64,000 nt of DNA, taken from positions 1,364,001 to 1,428,000 of the forward strand of contig NZ_JACBZO010000001.1 in assembly GCF_013409005.1 (NCBI RefSeq). The letters run 5' to 3'. Below the pieces are notes generated by a model. That model made no database searches. It worked only from the letters and a program-made list of their open reading frames with translations, and was not told where the DNA came from. The position numbers and the translations under genes were made by a program. The stretch is from Demequina lutea. Lineage in GTDB: Bacteria > Actinomycetota > Actinomycetes > Actinomycetales > Demequinaceae. This document shows, one piece after another, positions 51,735-63,161 of the stretch (its first letter is position 1; each line of letters opens with the position of its first letter).

Positions 51735-53633
51735 GTGCAGCGATTCACGGAACGGATCAAGCGGGTTGTCCTTGGGGCACCCGTCGCGACCGACGTTGCA
51801 AAGCCGCAAACGATGCGCACCAGGCTGGCCCTGCCCGTGTTCGGAGCGGGCATTCTCTCGGCGGTTGCGTATGGTCCAGATGCGCTGATCGACGCGCTGC
51901 GGTCGGGAATGCAGCAGTCGTGGATTCCCTTCATGGCGGGCGGCACCGTCATCATCCTGATGCTGCTGGGGCTCGCCTATAGCTCTCAAGTGCGCGCTTT
52001 TCCGCACGAACGCGGCGATTACGGCGTGGTGCGGGATCGGCTCGGCCAACGATTCGGCATGATCACCGGCGCCTCGCTTCTCATTGATCAGCTGTTCACC
52101 GTTGCCATCTCCGTCGCGGCGATCGCCGAGGCGGTCATCTACTTGTTGCCCTCGTGGGAAGCCTGGGCACCGGCGATCGCCGTCGTCGCCCTCGGCCTCA
52201 TGACCTTGGTGAACCTGAGGGGAATCAGGGACAGGGGCCGAGTTCTCCTTGCCGTGTGGCATGGGTTCGTGCTGATCCTCGTCATCCTGTTTGTTGTCGG
52301 ATGGGCTCGGCACGACGGATCGCCAACCGCCCCTCTCGACACGGGTTCTCCCCACGTATGGTCGATCCTCGTGGCCTTCGCGGGCGCCGTGGCGTCGGGC
52401 GCCGTCATGGCGACAGGCATCGAGCATCTCGCCTCCTCCGGGCCCTACCACGCGGAACCCCGCGGCCGAAGGGCGTCGCGAACGCTGCTCATTGCGGTGC
52501 TTGCCGGTGCGGGCGCCTTCTACGGCGTGGCGTGGCTTGCGTGGGCGTACCGGCTCTCGGGCTGGGAGGACGGGCCAACGTTCCTACAGGTCGCCGCTCG
52601 TGTGTTTGGTAATGGCGTCCTGACGTGGATCGTGGGCGTCTTCGCAGTCGCGATTCTGTACGCGGCCGCCAACTCGGTGTTCCGTCGATTCTCACGCCTC
52701 ACGGGCTTCCTGGCGTCGGACGGGGTGCTGCCTCGCCAAATGGCGATGAGGAACGACAGGCTCGTGCAGCGCGGATCCGTGCTGATAGTTGCCGTATTGG
52801 CGGTAGTCATCGTGATCGCATCGGGGGCGAGCGTCGAGAGACTCGTGCACATGTATATCGTGGGAGTCTTCACCGCGATCGTGTTGAGCCAGCGCGCCAT
52901 GATCGAGTGGACCGGCGCGCGTCGCCAACTCGCCACGGCCCCAAGGGAGCGCCGAGAACTCCTTGGCAGGAGAATCCTCCACGTCATCGCGCTGATTGCC
53001 GCGGGAGCGGTCTTGCTCATCACTGCGGTGTTCAACTTTGCCAATGGCGCGTGGATCGCCGTCGTGCTCATCGTGCTCGTGGTGGTGCTCATGCACGCCA
53101 TCCGCAGGCATTACGCCGCGGTACGCATCGACATCGCGCTGGACAAGGAGGCGAAGGCGCCTACTCTGCCCTCGGCCACACACGGTATTGTTCTCGTGGC
53201 CCAGATGCACCGTCCGGCGTTGCACGCCCTCGCGTATGCGAAGGCTGCGCGGCACACGACGCTCAAGGCCGTAACGGTGAAGGTCGATCGTGGCGCGTCG
53301 CTCGCGCTTCAGAAGCGTTGGGCGCAAATGAACCTGGGAGCGCCGCTGGTGGTGCTCGACTCGCCATACCGAGATTTGGTGAGTCCAGTGCTCGACTACG
53401 TCAAGAGCCTGCACAGGGCGTCGCCCCGTGAGGCAGTGTTTGTCTACGTGCCGGAGTACATCGTCGGCAGATGGTGGGAGCAGTTGCTTCACAATCGGAA
53501 CACGGCGCGCTTGCGCGCCCAGTTGCTCAACGTCCCCAACGTGGTGGTGAGCGCGGTGCCGTGGATGCTCGAATCCGCTCGCCGCGAGGGCCCCGTCGAC
53601 GCGGTTGTCGACGCCGAAAGCCAGATCTCATGA
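51735..53633 (+). CDS. APC-superfamily transporter with cytosolic C-terminal domain
   Basis: A 632-residue protein from GTG at 51735. About 11-12 transmembrane helices (residues 30-465) of the amino acid/polyamine/organocation type, with GAGILSAVAYGPDALIDAL at the first helix, are followed by a soluble domain of about 160 residues (GIVLVAQMHRPALHALAYAK) that resembles universal-stress-like folds. Proximity to two TrkA-type genes makes potassium uptake (KUP/KimA-like) a plausible role, since KimA has this architecture; this is an inference from context and layout. Confidence 0.87.
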   Translation: MQRFTERIKRVVLGAPVATDVAKPQTMRTRLALPVFGAGILSAVAYGPDALIDALRSGMQQSWIPFMAGGTVIILMLLGLAYSSQVRAFPHERGDYGVVRDRLGQRFGMITGASLLIDQLFTVAISVAAIAEAVIYLLPSWEAWAPAIAVVALGLMTLVNLRGIRDRGRVLLAVWHGFVLILVILFVVGWARHDGSPTAPLDTGSPHVWSILVAFAGAVASGAVMATGIEHLASSGPYHAEPRGRRASRTLLIAVLAGAGAFYGVAWLAWAYRLSGWEDGPTFLQVAARVFGNGVLTWIVGVFAVAILYAAANSVFRRFSRLTGFLASDGVLPRQMAMRNDRLVQRGSVLIVAVLAVVIVIASGASVERLVHMYIVGVFTAIVLSQRAMIEWTGARRQLATAPRERRELLGRRILHVIALIAAGAVLLITAVFNFANGAWIAVVLIVLVVVLMHAIRRHYAAVRIDIALDKEAKAPTLPSATHGIVLVAQMHRPALHALAYAKAARHTTLKAVTVKVDRGASLALQKRWAQMNLGAPLVVLDSPYRDLVSPVLDYVKSLHRASPREAVFVYVPEYIVGRWWEQLLHNRNTARLRAQLLNVPNVVVSAVPWMLESARREGPVDAVVDAESQIS

Positions 53634-54817
53634 GCGGCGATGACGTGATTACTGTTCGGGTGGGAGCGCCCGCCCACGGTGGGCATTGCATCGCGCGCCA
53701 CGAGGGTCGGGCCGTCTTCGTGCGCCACGCCCTTCCGGGGGAGCTAGTCGAAGCAAGAGTCACCTCCGGGGAGCCCATCGCACGATTCTGGACTGCGGAC
53801 GCGGTCAAGGTGCTCGAGGCGTCCGATGACCGCGTGGAGAGCCCGTGGCCCGAGGCGGGCCCAGGGGGAGTCGGAGGTGGCGAGCTCGGTCACGTCGCGC
53901 TCCCGGCCCAACGCGAGTGGAAGCTCGCCGTCGTCAAGGAGGCCTTCGATCGCTTTGCGAAGGTGTCATTCGACGGACAGGTCAGTGCGGCACCAGGCGA
54001 TGACGAGCGCGGTGGGCTCGGTTACCGGACGCGAGTCTCGGCGGTCGCGGACCCCGAGGGTCGCGCCGCCATGACCGTGTTCGGTACCAAGGATCGCAAG
54101 CGCATCTCGGCGATGCCGCTCGCCGTTCCCGCCGCAGAGGAGGCACTGCTCGCGGCACGGGCAACGCCAGGCACGCGCATCGAGGTCGCCGTCAGCGCCG
54201 ACGGGCGTGCGCACGTGGCCTGGGCCGACGCAGGCGATCGCTCCGCTGTCATTGAGCGCGTCGCCGTGTCAGGAACGGAACTTGAGTTTCGGGTGAGGTC
54301 GGCCGACTTTTGGCAGGCGCACCGCAAGGCGCCCTCCGTGCTCGCCCAGGCCGTCGTCGACCGCATCGGCGATGCGGAGAGGGTCCTTGACCTGTATGCG
54401 GGCGCAGGGCTGCTTTCTGTGGCGATGGCGTCCCAGGGCCGCATGGTCACCGCGGTGGAACTGCACTCGGGCAAGGGGCGGTCGTCGCTTTCCGTCAACC
54501 TCGCGCCGTATGAGACCAGCATGGAGATTTCGGGCGATGCACGGCGGACGCTTGAGCTCATGGCGAAGGACGGCGTCTTGTTCCACGACGGCGCGATAGT
54601 TCTCGATCCGCCCCGCTCGGGAGCCAAGGCCGCGACGGTCGCAGCGATCGCCAAGCTTGAGCCTGGTCGCATCGTCTACGTCGCGTGCGACCCCGTGGCG
54701 CTAGCGCGCGACGCGGCGCTCCTGGCGGAGCACGGCTACAAGCTCGAGAGCGCCGACGCGTGGGACCTGTTCCCCATGACCCACCACATCGAAACGATCG
54801 CCACGTTCATTCGCTAG
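53630..54817 (+). CDS. Class I RNA (uracil-5)-methyltransferase with TRAM domain
   Basis: A 395-residue enzyme; ATG at 53630 overlaps the transporter stop. TRAM domain (1-60: VRVGAPAHGGHCIARHEGRA), then the SAM domain with VLDLYAGAGLLSVAMA, LDPPRSGAK and the catalytic Cys in YVACDPVALARD (usually C-N-P). The four cysteines that hold an Fe-S cluster in RlmD/RlmC are absent (the region reads ESPWPEAGPGG). It should methylate uridine in rRNA or tRNA; target unknown. Confidence 0.89.
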   Translation: MSGDDVITVRVGAPAHGGHCIARHEGRAVFVRHALPGELVEARVTSGEPIARFWTADAVKVLEASDDRVESPWPEAGPGGVGGGELGHVALPAQREWKLAVVKEAFDRFAKVSFDGQVSAAPGDDERGGLGYRTRVSAVADPEGRAAMTVFGTKDRKRISAMPLAVPAAEEALLAARATPGTRIEVAVSADGRAHVAWADAGDRSAVIERVAVSGTELEFRVRSADFWQAHRKAPSVLAQAVVDRIGDAERVLDLYAGAGLLSVAMASQGRMVTAVELHSGKGRSSLSVNLAPYETSMEISGDARRTLELMAKDGVLFHDGAIVLDPPRSGAKAATVAAIAKLEPGRIVYVACDPVALARDAALLAEHGYKLESADAWDLFPMTHHIETIATFIR

Positions 54818-54878
54818 GCGTCATCTGCCGGACATGATCGCCTCGCTAGAATGAGGTGTCCCGATTCAAGGAGTGCAA

Positions 54879-57590
<2,712 letters not shown>

Positions 57591-57668
57591 GCCGACCGTG
57601 GAGGGGGTTCGCAGGCCCCAAGCGTTGCAGGACGTACAGTGGGATCACAGCGACCGTCAGGAGCGAGC

Positions 57669-59525
57669 GTGCTGGAGCGCATCGAGTCACCGCAAGACCT
57701 GCGGGCGCTCTCGCACACCGAACTGCGCGAACTTGCCGAGGAGATTCGCGACTATTTGGTTGATTCCGTATCGCGCACCGGCGGGCACTTGGGACCGAAC
57801 CTTGGCGTGGTGGAACTCACCTTGGCGCTGCACCGCGTTTTCGATTCGCCCCACGACAGCATCGTGTTCGACACCGGGCATCAGAGCTACGTGCACAAGT
57901 TGCTGACGGGACGGCGCGACTTCTCGAGCCTGCGCAAACGCGGGGGAGTGTCTGGCTATCCGTCGCGGGCGGAGAGCGAGCACGACATCGTCGAAAACTC
58001 TCACGCGTCCACCGCCCTGTCGTGGGCCGCCGGGATCGCGAGGGGCCATACCTTGCGTGGGGAGACCGACCGCACGACCGTGGCGATCATTGGCGACGGT
58101 GCACTCACCGGCGGAATGGCGTGGGAAGCGCTCAACCAGTTGGCGGACTGTACCGACAGGGTCGTCATCATCGTCAACGACAACGGCCGCTCCTACGCGC
58201 CGACGATCGGTGGCCTCGCGCGCAGGCTCGACGGGATTCGGACGTCGAGCGCCTACGAGAACTTCCTTAGTTGGGGAAAGCGCACGTTCTCCGGCCGGGG
58301 CCCCCTTCGCGACTTCACATACCAGACGGTGATGCACGGCAAGAGGGCACTCAAGGGTCTCATCGGTCCTCAGGGCATGTTCGAGGACTTGGGCCTCAAG
58401 TACCTCGGGCCCGTCGACGGTCACGACCTTGCGCAAGTGGAGGCGGCCCTTACTCACGCGAAGGCCTTTGGTGCGCCCGTGATCGTCCACGTGCTCACGG
58501 ACAAGGGCCGAGGCTACGAGCCCGCCGAACAGGATCCGGCCGACCGTTTTCACGCGGTGGGAAAGATCCACCCCGAGACCGGATTGCCGATCGAGCCATC
58601 CCGTTTTGGATGGACGTCCGTGTTCGCCGACGAGATCCTCGCCGCAGGCTCGCGCCGCGACGACATCGTCGGCATCACGGCAGCGATGCTCGCGCCAGTT
58701 GGCTTGCAACCGTTCGCCGATGCCTTCCCCGATCGCGTCATCGACGTCGGAATAGCCGAGCAGCACGCGGTGACGGCGGCGGCGGGCCTGGCGTTTGCCG
58801 GAATGCACCCCGTGGTGGCCGTCTACGCGACGTTCCTCAACAGGGCCTTCGATCAGCTGCTCATGGACGTTGCGCTCCACAAGGCGGGCGTCACGTTCAT
58901 GTTGGACCGCGCGGGAATCACGGGCGACGACGGTGCAAGCCACAACGGCATGTGGGACATGGCCCTGTTGCGTCACGTCCCTGGGTTGCGTCTTGCCGCG
59001 CCCCGCGACGAACCCAGCCTGCGAGCCGCGTTCCGGCAGGCACTTGACGTTGACGACGCGCCCACCGTGGTGCGATATCCGAAGAGCAGCCTCGGCGAGC
59101 CTCTGCCGGCGCTGCGCTCCGTGGACGACATTGACGTCCTGGCAACGTATGGCGAGAAGGCGCGCGTGGTCGTATTCGGCATCGGCTCGATGGCGGCAAC
59201 CGCGATCGAGGTCGCAGCCAAACTTGCCGCCGAGGGTGAGTCGGTTCTGGCCGCGACCGCTACGTGGGTGCATCCCGTGCCCGAGGGCCTCCTTGAGGTG
59301 GTGGGTGAGGCGGAACTCGTGGTGACGGTCGAGGATGGGCTGACCGACGCCGGCGTTGGTGAGGAATGGGCCGAGTTTGCGCGCCTCGCGGGCCGGACAG
59401 TGTCGTGGTCGCATCATGGTGTGCCGCGCGAGTTTCTCCCTCACGCCAGCCGCGTACAGATTCTGGAGCAGATCGGCCTCGACTCCACCGCCGTCGCCGA
59501 TGCCGTCATCGCGCGACTCGGCTGA
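57669..59525 (+). CDS. dxs: 1-deoxy-D-xylulose-5-phosphate synthase
   Basis: A 618-residue thiamine-diphosphate enzyme of the non-mevalonate isoprenoid pathway, starting at GTG 57669 (VLERIESPQDLRALSHTELR), as in other Dxs. GHLGPNLGVVELT, VFDTGHQSYVHKLLTGR, the ThDP motif GDGALTGGMAWEALNQL and VGIAEQHAVTAAAGLAF with the catalytic Glu are intact. Supplies IPP precursors used by prenyl synthases such as the one at 20554. Confidence 0.97.
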   Translation: MLERIESPQDLRALSHTELRELAEEIRDYLVDSVSRTGGHLGPNLGVVELTLALHRVFDSPHDSIVFDTGHQSYVHKLLTGRRDFSSLRKRGGVSGYPSRAESEHDIVENSHASTALSWAAGIARGHTLRGETDRTTVAIIGDGALTGGMAWEALNQLADCTDRVVIIVNDNGRSYAPTIGGLARRLDGIRTSSAYENFLSWGKRTFSGRGPLRDFTYQTVMHGKRALKGLIGPQGMFEDLGLKYLGPVDGHDLAQVEAALTHAKAFGAPVIVHVLTDKGRGYEPAEQDPADRFHAVGKIHPETGLPIEPSRFGWTSVFADEILAAGSRRDDIVGITAAMLAPVGLQPFADAFPDRVIDVGIAEQHAVTAAAGLAFAGMHPVVAVYATFLNRAFDQLLMDVALHKAGVTFMLDRAGITGDDGASHNGMWDMALLRHVPGLRLAAPRDEPSLRAAFRQALDVDDAPTVVRYPKSSLGEPLPALRSVDDIDVLATYGEKARVVVFGIGSMAATAIEVAAKLAAEGESVLAATATWVHPVPEGLLEVVGEAELVVTVEDGLTDAGVGEEWAEFARLAGRTVSWSHHGVPREFLPHASRVQILEQIGLDSTAVADAVIARLG

Positions 59526-59591
59526 TCTGCTACCGGCGGGTTTCGCAGGGCCACGACACCGAAGCGTTCGTGGCGCCCGGGAACTGAGGTG

Positions 59592-60995
59592 TTACTCCGT
59601 GGACTCTTCAACGACAGGCGGCAAGGTGCCGAAAGCGGTGGCGAGACGTGCTGCCACGAGGTCGATTTGCCACTGACGCGCCGACCGTGACGCTAGGAAG
59701 GAACGGACGAATTGTTCGCCGCCTTCCTCGTATTCCCAGCACAGGCGCCTCAGCGCATCGGGCTGCAAGAGGTTCTCTGCCGGAAGGTCGTGTGTGTCGC
59801 AGAGGCTCGCAATGACCTCCCGCGCGGCGGTGTGGCGGACGGCAGCCTCGGGTCGCTTGTCGGCCCACATGCGCGGCTGTGGGGGGCCATCTCCATGCGC
59901 CGCACGCTTTGCCGGCAGCTCGGTCTCCTTGAGGGCCAGCGCGGCCTCGATGGCCGGCCACCACCGGGCGGCGGCCCGCTTCGTTCCGCGCGTCTGCCAT
60001 TCGGGAATCTGGAGGAGGGCGTCAAGGGATGAGGGCTTGACGCGTGCCGCCGCAACGATGGCGGCGTCCCTGAGCACCCTGCCGGGCGTGATGTCGCGGT
60101 GCTGAGCCTCAGCGTCACGCTCTTCCCAGAGCGAGCGGACGATTGCGAGGCCACGAGTGTCGCGCACAGTGTGGGTTCCCGCGGTGCGGCGCCACGGTTC
60201 GACCCGCGGTTCGGGAGGGGGCGAGAGGCGGACCGCCTCAAATTCCTGGCGAGCCCACTCGAGCTTTCCGGCATCGGCGAGGTGACGGCCGATCCCCTCG
60301 CGTAATTCGATCAGCACTTCGACGTCGAGCGCGGCGTATGCGAGCCAGGAGTCTGGGAGGGGCCGCACAGACCAGTCCTGGGCGGAGTGTTCCTTGGCGA
60401 GAGTGAAGCTGAGTTCCCTCTCGATGACTGCGGCAAGGCCCACCTTGGGCCAACCGAGAAGACGCGACGCTAGTTCCGTGTCAAAGACGGCGGCCGGACG
60501 AATCTGGAGGTCATGCATCCCCGGGAGGTCCTGGCTCGCGGCGTGAAAGATGTACTCCGCGCCGTCCGTCGCTGCGTTGAAGGAGCTCAGGTCGGGAAGG
60601 GCGTGCGCGTCGATGAGAGCGATTCCGGCGCCTTCTCGCTTGAACTGCACGAGATACGTCGCTTGACCGTAGCGGAAGCCCGAGGCGCGCTCGGCGTCCG
60701 CGGCGATGGGCCCCGTTCCCCCTGCGAAAGACGCCACGACGACCGCCAATTCGGCGGGAGTGCTGGTCACGGGTGGCACGCCGCCCGCGGGCTCCGTCAG
60801 CAGGATCGGCGCGGTTCCGTCGCCGGCATCGTCCGCGACGACGGGGGAGGGTCCCTCACTGGCCTCGCGCGCGACTATGGGCATCGGCGCCGCAGGTGCC
60901 GCAGGTGCAGCAGTGGCATCGTGCGCGGAGAACCGGGGTGGCATGAACAGCGGGGCGTTCGATGGGTTCGCGGGCTCGGGGTCGGGTTGACTCAT
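59592..60995 (-). CDS. RNase D-like 3'-5' exonuclease with HRDC domain
   Basis: A 467-residue protein starting MSQPDPEPANPSNA at 60995 (ATG overlapping the DUF3000 stop). An Ala/Pro-rich disordered region of about 90 residues precedes the DEDD domain: DAERASGFRY (first acidic pair), FHAASQDL and YAALDVEVLIEL; an HRDC domain follows (ERDAEAQHRDITPGRVLRDA, then LDALLQIPEW) and a further C-terminal helical region. Actinobacterial proteins of this type process RNA 3' ends. Confidence 0.92.
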   Translation of the reverse strand: MSQPDPEPANPSNAPLFMPPRFSAHDATAAPAAPAAPMPIVAREASEGPSPVVADDAGDGTAPILLTEPAGGVPPVTSTPAELAVVVASFAGGTGPIAADAERASGFRYGQATYLVQFKREGAGIALIDAHALPDLSSFNAATDGAEYIFHAASQDLPGMHDLQIRPAAVFDTELASRLLGWPKVGLAAVIERELSFTLAKEHSAQDWSVRPLPDSWLAYAALDVEVLIELREGIGRHLADAGKLEWARQEFEAVRLSPPPEPRVEPWRRTAGTHTVRDTRGLAIVRSLWEERDAEAQHRDITPGRVLRDAAIVAAARVKPSSLDALLQIPEWQTRGTKRAAARWWPAIEAALALKETELPAKRAAHGDGPPQPRMWADKRPEAAVRHTAAREVIASLCDTHDLPAENLLQPDALRRLCWEYEEGGEQFVRSFLASRSARQWQIDLVAARLATAFGTLPPVVEESTE

Positions 60996-61546
60996 GCATG
61001 CCCTCCAGGCAAGACGGTGATGCCCTCGGGTGCGGGGGGAACACCGGCGCACATCGCAAGCAATTCGGTCCACGCGACAACGTGGGGTTCCAGATTCGCG
61101 TCCGTGGGTGTCCAGGAGACGCGCATTTCCACGGTCACGGTGTCTTGCTTCTCGGCCAACTGCCCGAACGACCGCGACACCACCTTGGTGACGGTGCCGC
61201 CGAGTTGCCCGTACTCAACCCCCGTGAGCGCCTCATCTAACCAAGACCATGCCGCATCGGCCCACATGTCGTCCCTGCCGACCTCGGCCTCGGCCGGGGC
61301 TTGAACGAGCGCGATCACGCGAAACGTCCCCTCCCACGCGTCCTGGCCAGCGGGATCGTGCAGGACGACAAATCGGCCCGTCGTCTCCAGATGCTCAGGG
61401 AGCACCGTGCCGTTGACGGCCACGGCGTATGGAGCGATCCGCGAGGGCGCCGGGGTCTCGACCAAGCGCACGTCACGTCGCGTCTGCGCCCGCTGCAGCG
61501 AAATGAGCGCCTCGCGGAACGCGGCCGGGATGGCCGGTGCATTCAT
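60992..61546 (-). CDS. DUF3000 family protein
   Basis: A 184-residue protein starting MNAPAIPAAFREALISLQRA at 61546; the longer frame to 62089 is antisense to gnd. Actinobacteria-restricted family of unknown function, usually directly upstream of the RNase D-like gene, as here (four-base overlap). Conserved pieces are WADAAWSWLDEAL and TVTVEMRVSWTP. Divergent from gnd. Confidence 0.9.
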   Translation of the reverse strand: MNAPAIPAAFREALISLQRAQTRRDVRLVETPAPSRIAPYAVAVNGTVLPEHLETTGRFVVLHDPAGQDAWEGTFRVIALVQAPAEAEVGRDDMWADAAWSWLDEALTGVEYGQLGGTVTKVVSRSFGQLAEKQDTVTVEMRVSWTPTDANLEPHVVAWTELLAMCAGVPPAPEGITVLPGGHA

Positions 61547-61664
61547 ACCTTTGACCCTATTGGCCCCCGAGCCTTCCGGGTTGATTCGCCACGCGTCGCC
61601 CTTGACACGTTCGGCGCGCGCACCCTCTAGGCTACTGGGAGACCCCTCATGACAAGGAAGTGAC

Positions 61665-63098
61665 ATGACGCTTGCCCAGATAGGTGTAACCGGACTGTCT
61701 GTGATGGGACGCAACCTGGCCAGAAATTTCGCCAGGAATGGGTTCTCGGTCGCGGTCCATAACCGAAGCGCGTCCAAGATGGAGTCGCTCATTGACGAGC
61801 ACGGCTCCGAAGGCACGTTCGTCGGCTGTGCGAGCCTCGAGGACTTTGTCGCGGCGCTCGAAAGGCCGCGCAAGATCATCATCATGGTCCAGGCTGGCGA
61901 CGCGACCGATGCGGTGATCGACGCGCTCGTTCCGCTCGTTGACCAAGGCGACATCATCGTCGACGCGGGAAACGCGCACTTCCCCGACACCAGGCGACGC
62001 GAAGCCGCGTTGCGCGACAAGGGGATCCACTTCGTCGGCACCGGTGTCTCGGGAGGCGAAGAGGGAGCACTCCTCGGTCCCTCGATCATGCCTGGCGGTC
62101 CGGCCGAGTCGTACGCGGCACTCGGTCCGATGCTCGAGAAGATTTCGGCTCACGTCGACGGCGTGCCGTGCTGCACCCACGTCGGCCCCGATGGCGCGGG
62201 ACACTTCGTGAAGATGGTCCACAACGGCATCGAGTATGCCGACATGCAACTCATCGGCGAGGCGTACGCGCTGCTCCGGGCCGGGCTGCACCTGTCGCCC
62301 AAGGAAATTGGCGACATTCTCGCCGAGTGGAACAAGGGCGACCTCGAGAGCTACCTGATCGAGATCACGGCCGAGGTTCTCAAGCAGACCGATGCCAAGA
62401 CGGGAAAACCGCTCGTCGACGTCATCCTCGATGAGGCAGGCCAAAAGGGCACCGGCCGCTGGACCGTACAGAGTGCCCTCGACCTTGGTGTTCCCGTCAC
62501 GGGTATTGCCGAGGCGACCTTTGCGCGGGCCATTTCTTCGCAGACCGCTCAGCGTGAAGCGGGCCGTGACGTGCTCGCTAGCGCGGCGGGCGACTTCCAT
62601 ATCGGCAACCGCGAGGGGTTTATCGAAGACGTGCGGGTCGCGCTCTACGCGTCCAAGGTGGTGGCGTACGCGCAAGGATTTGACCAGATTCAGGCCGCTT
62701 CCGAGCAATACGGTTGGCACATTGATCGGGGTGCCATGGCGCGCATCTGGAGAGGCGGTTGCATCATCAGGGCTCGCTTCCTCAACCGGATCACCGAGGC
62801 ATACGAGCGCAACCCCGAGTTGCCGAGCCTCCTCGTCGACCCGTACTTCACCGATATCGTTGCCGATGGGCTGTCAGGTTGGAGGCGCGTCGTGTCTCAA
62901 GCAGCGCTCGCAGGGATTCCGGCACCCGCCTTCTCCTCGTCCCTTGCGTACTACGACTCGTTGCGTTCCGAGCGCCTGCCCGCCGCCCTGATCCAGGGGC
63001 AGCGTGACTTCTTCGGGGCGCACACCTACAAGCGCGTCGATCGTGAAGGCACGTTCCACACGCTGTGGTCGGGGGACCGCACCGAGGTGGAGGCCTAG
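61665..63098 (+). CDS. gnd: 6-phosphogluconate dehydrogenase (decarboxylating)
   Basis: A 477-residue enzyme of the pentose phosphate pathway producing ribulose-5-phosphate, CO2 and NADPH. The Rossmann loop is GVTGLSVMGRNLARNF, with NRS (32-34) after beta 2, favouring NADP; IVDAGNAHFPDT, GTGVSGGEEGALLGPSIMPG and VKMVHNGIEYADMQLIGEAY are the substrate and catalytic signatures. Length is that of the long-chain (about 470-residue) subgroup. An AAGGAAG site precedes the ATG. Confidence 0.97.
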   Translation: MTLAQIGVTGLSVMGRNLARNFARNGFSVAVHNRSASKMESLIDEHGSEGTFVGCASLEDFVAALERPRKIIIMVQAGDATDAVIDALVPLVDQGDIIVDAGNAHFPDTRRREAALRDKGIHFVGTGVSGGEEGALLGPSIMPGGPAESYAALGPMLEKISAHVDGVPCCTHVGPDGAGHFVKMVHNGIEYADMQLIGEAYALLRAGLHLSPKEIGDILAEWNKGDLESYLIEITAEVLKQTDAKTGKPLVDVILDEAGQKGTGRWTVQSALDLGVPVTGIAEATFARAISSQTAQREAGRDVLASAAGDFHIGNREGFIEDVRVALYASKVVAYAQGFDQIQAASEQYGWHIDRGAMARIWRGGCIIRARFLNRITEAYERNPELPSLLVDPYFTDIVADGLSGWRRVVSQAALAGIPAPAFSSSLAYYDSLRSERLPAALIQGQRDFFGAHTYKRVDREGTFHTLWSGDRTEVEA

Positions 63099-63161
63099 GA
63101 GCGCTTTCGCGCGATTGTTGTGAAGGGGCCGTGGCGGTCCGCACTAGTGTGGGACAACGTG

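Noticed and set aside
57687..59444. 585-codon minus-strand frame antisense to dxs
   Set aside because: Same codon-bias shadow effect; dxs motifs are complete on the plus strand.
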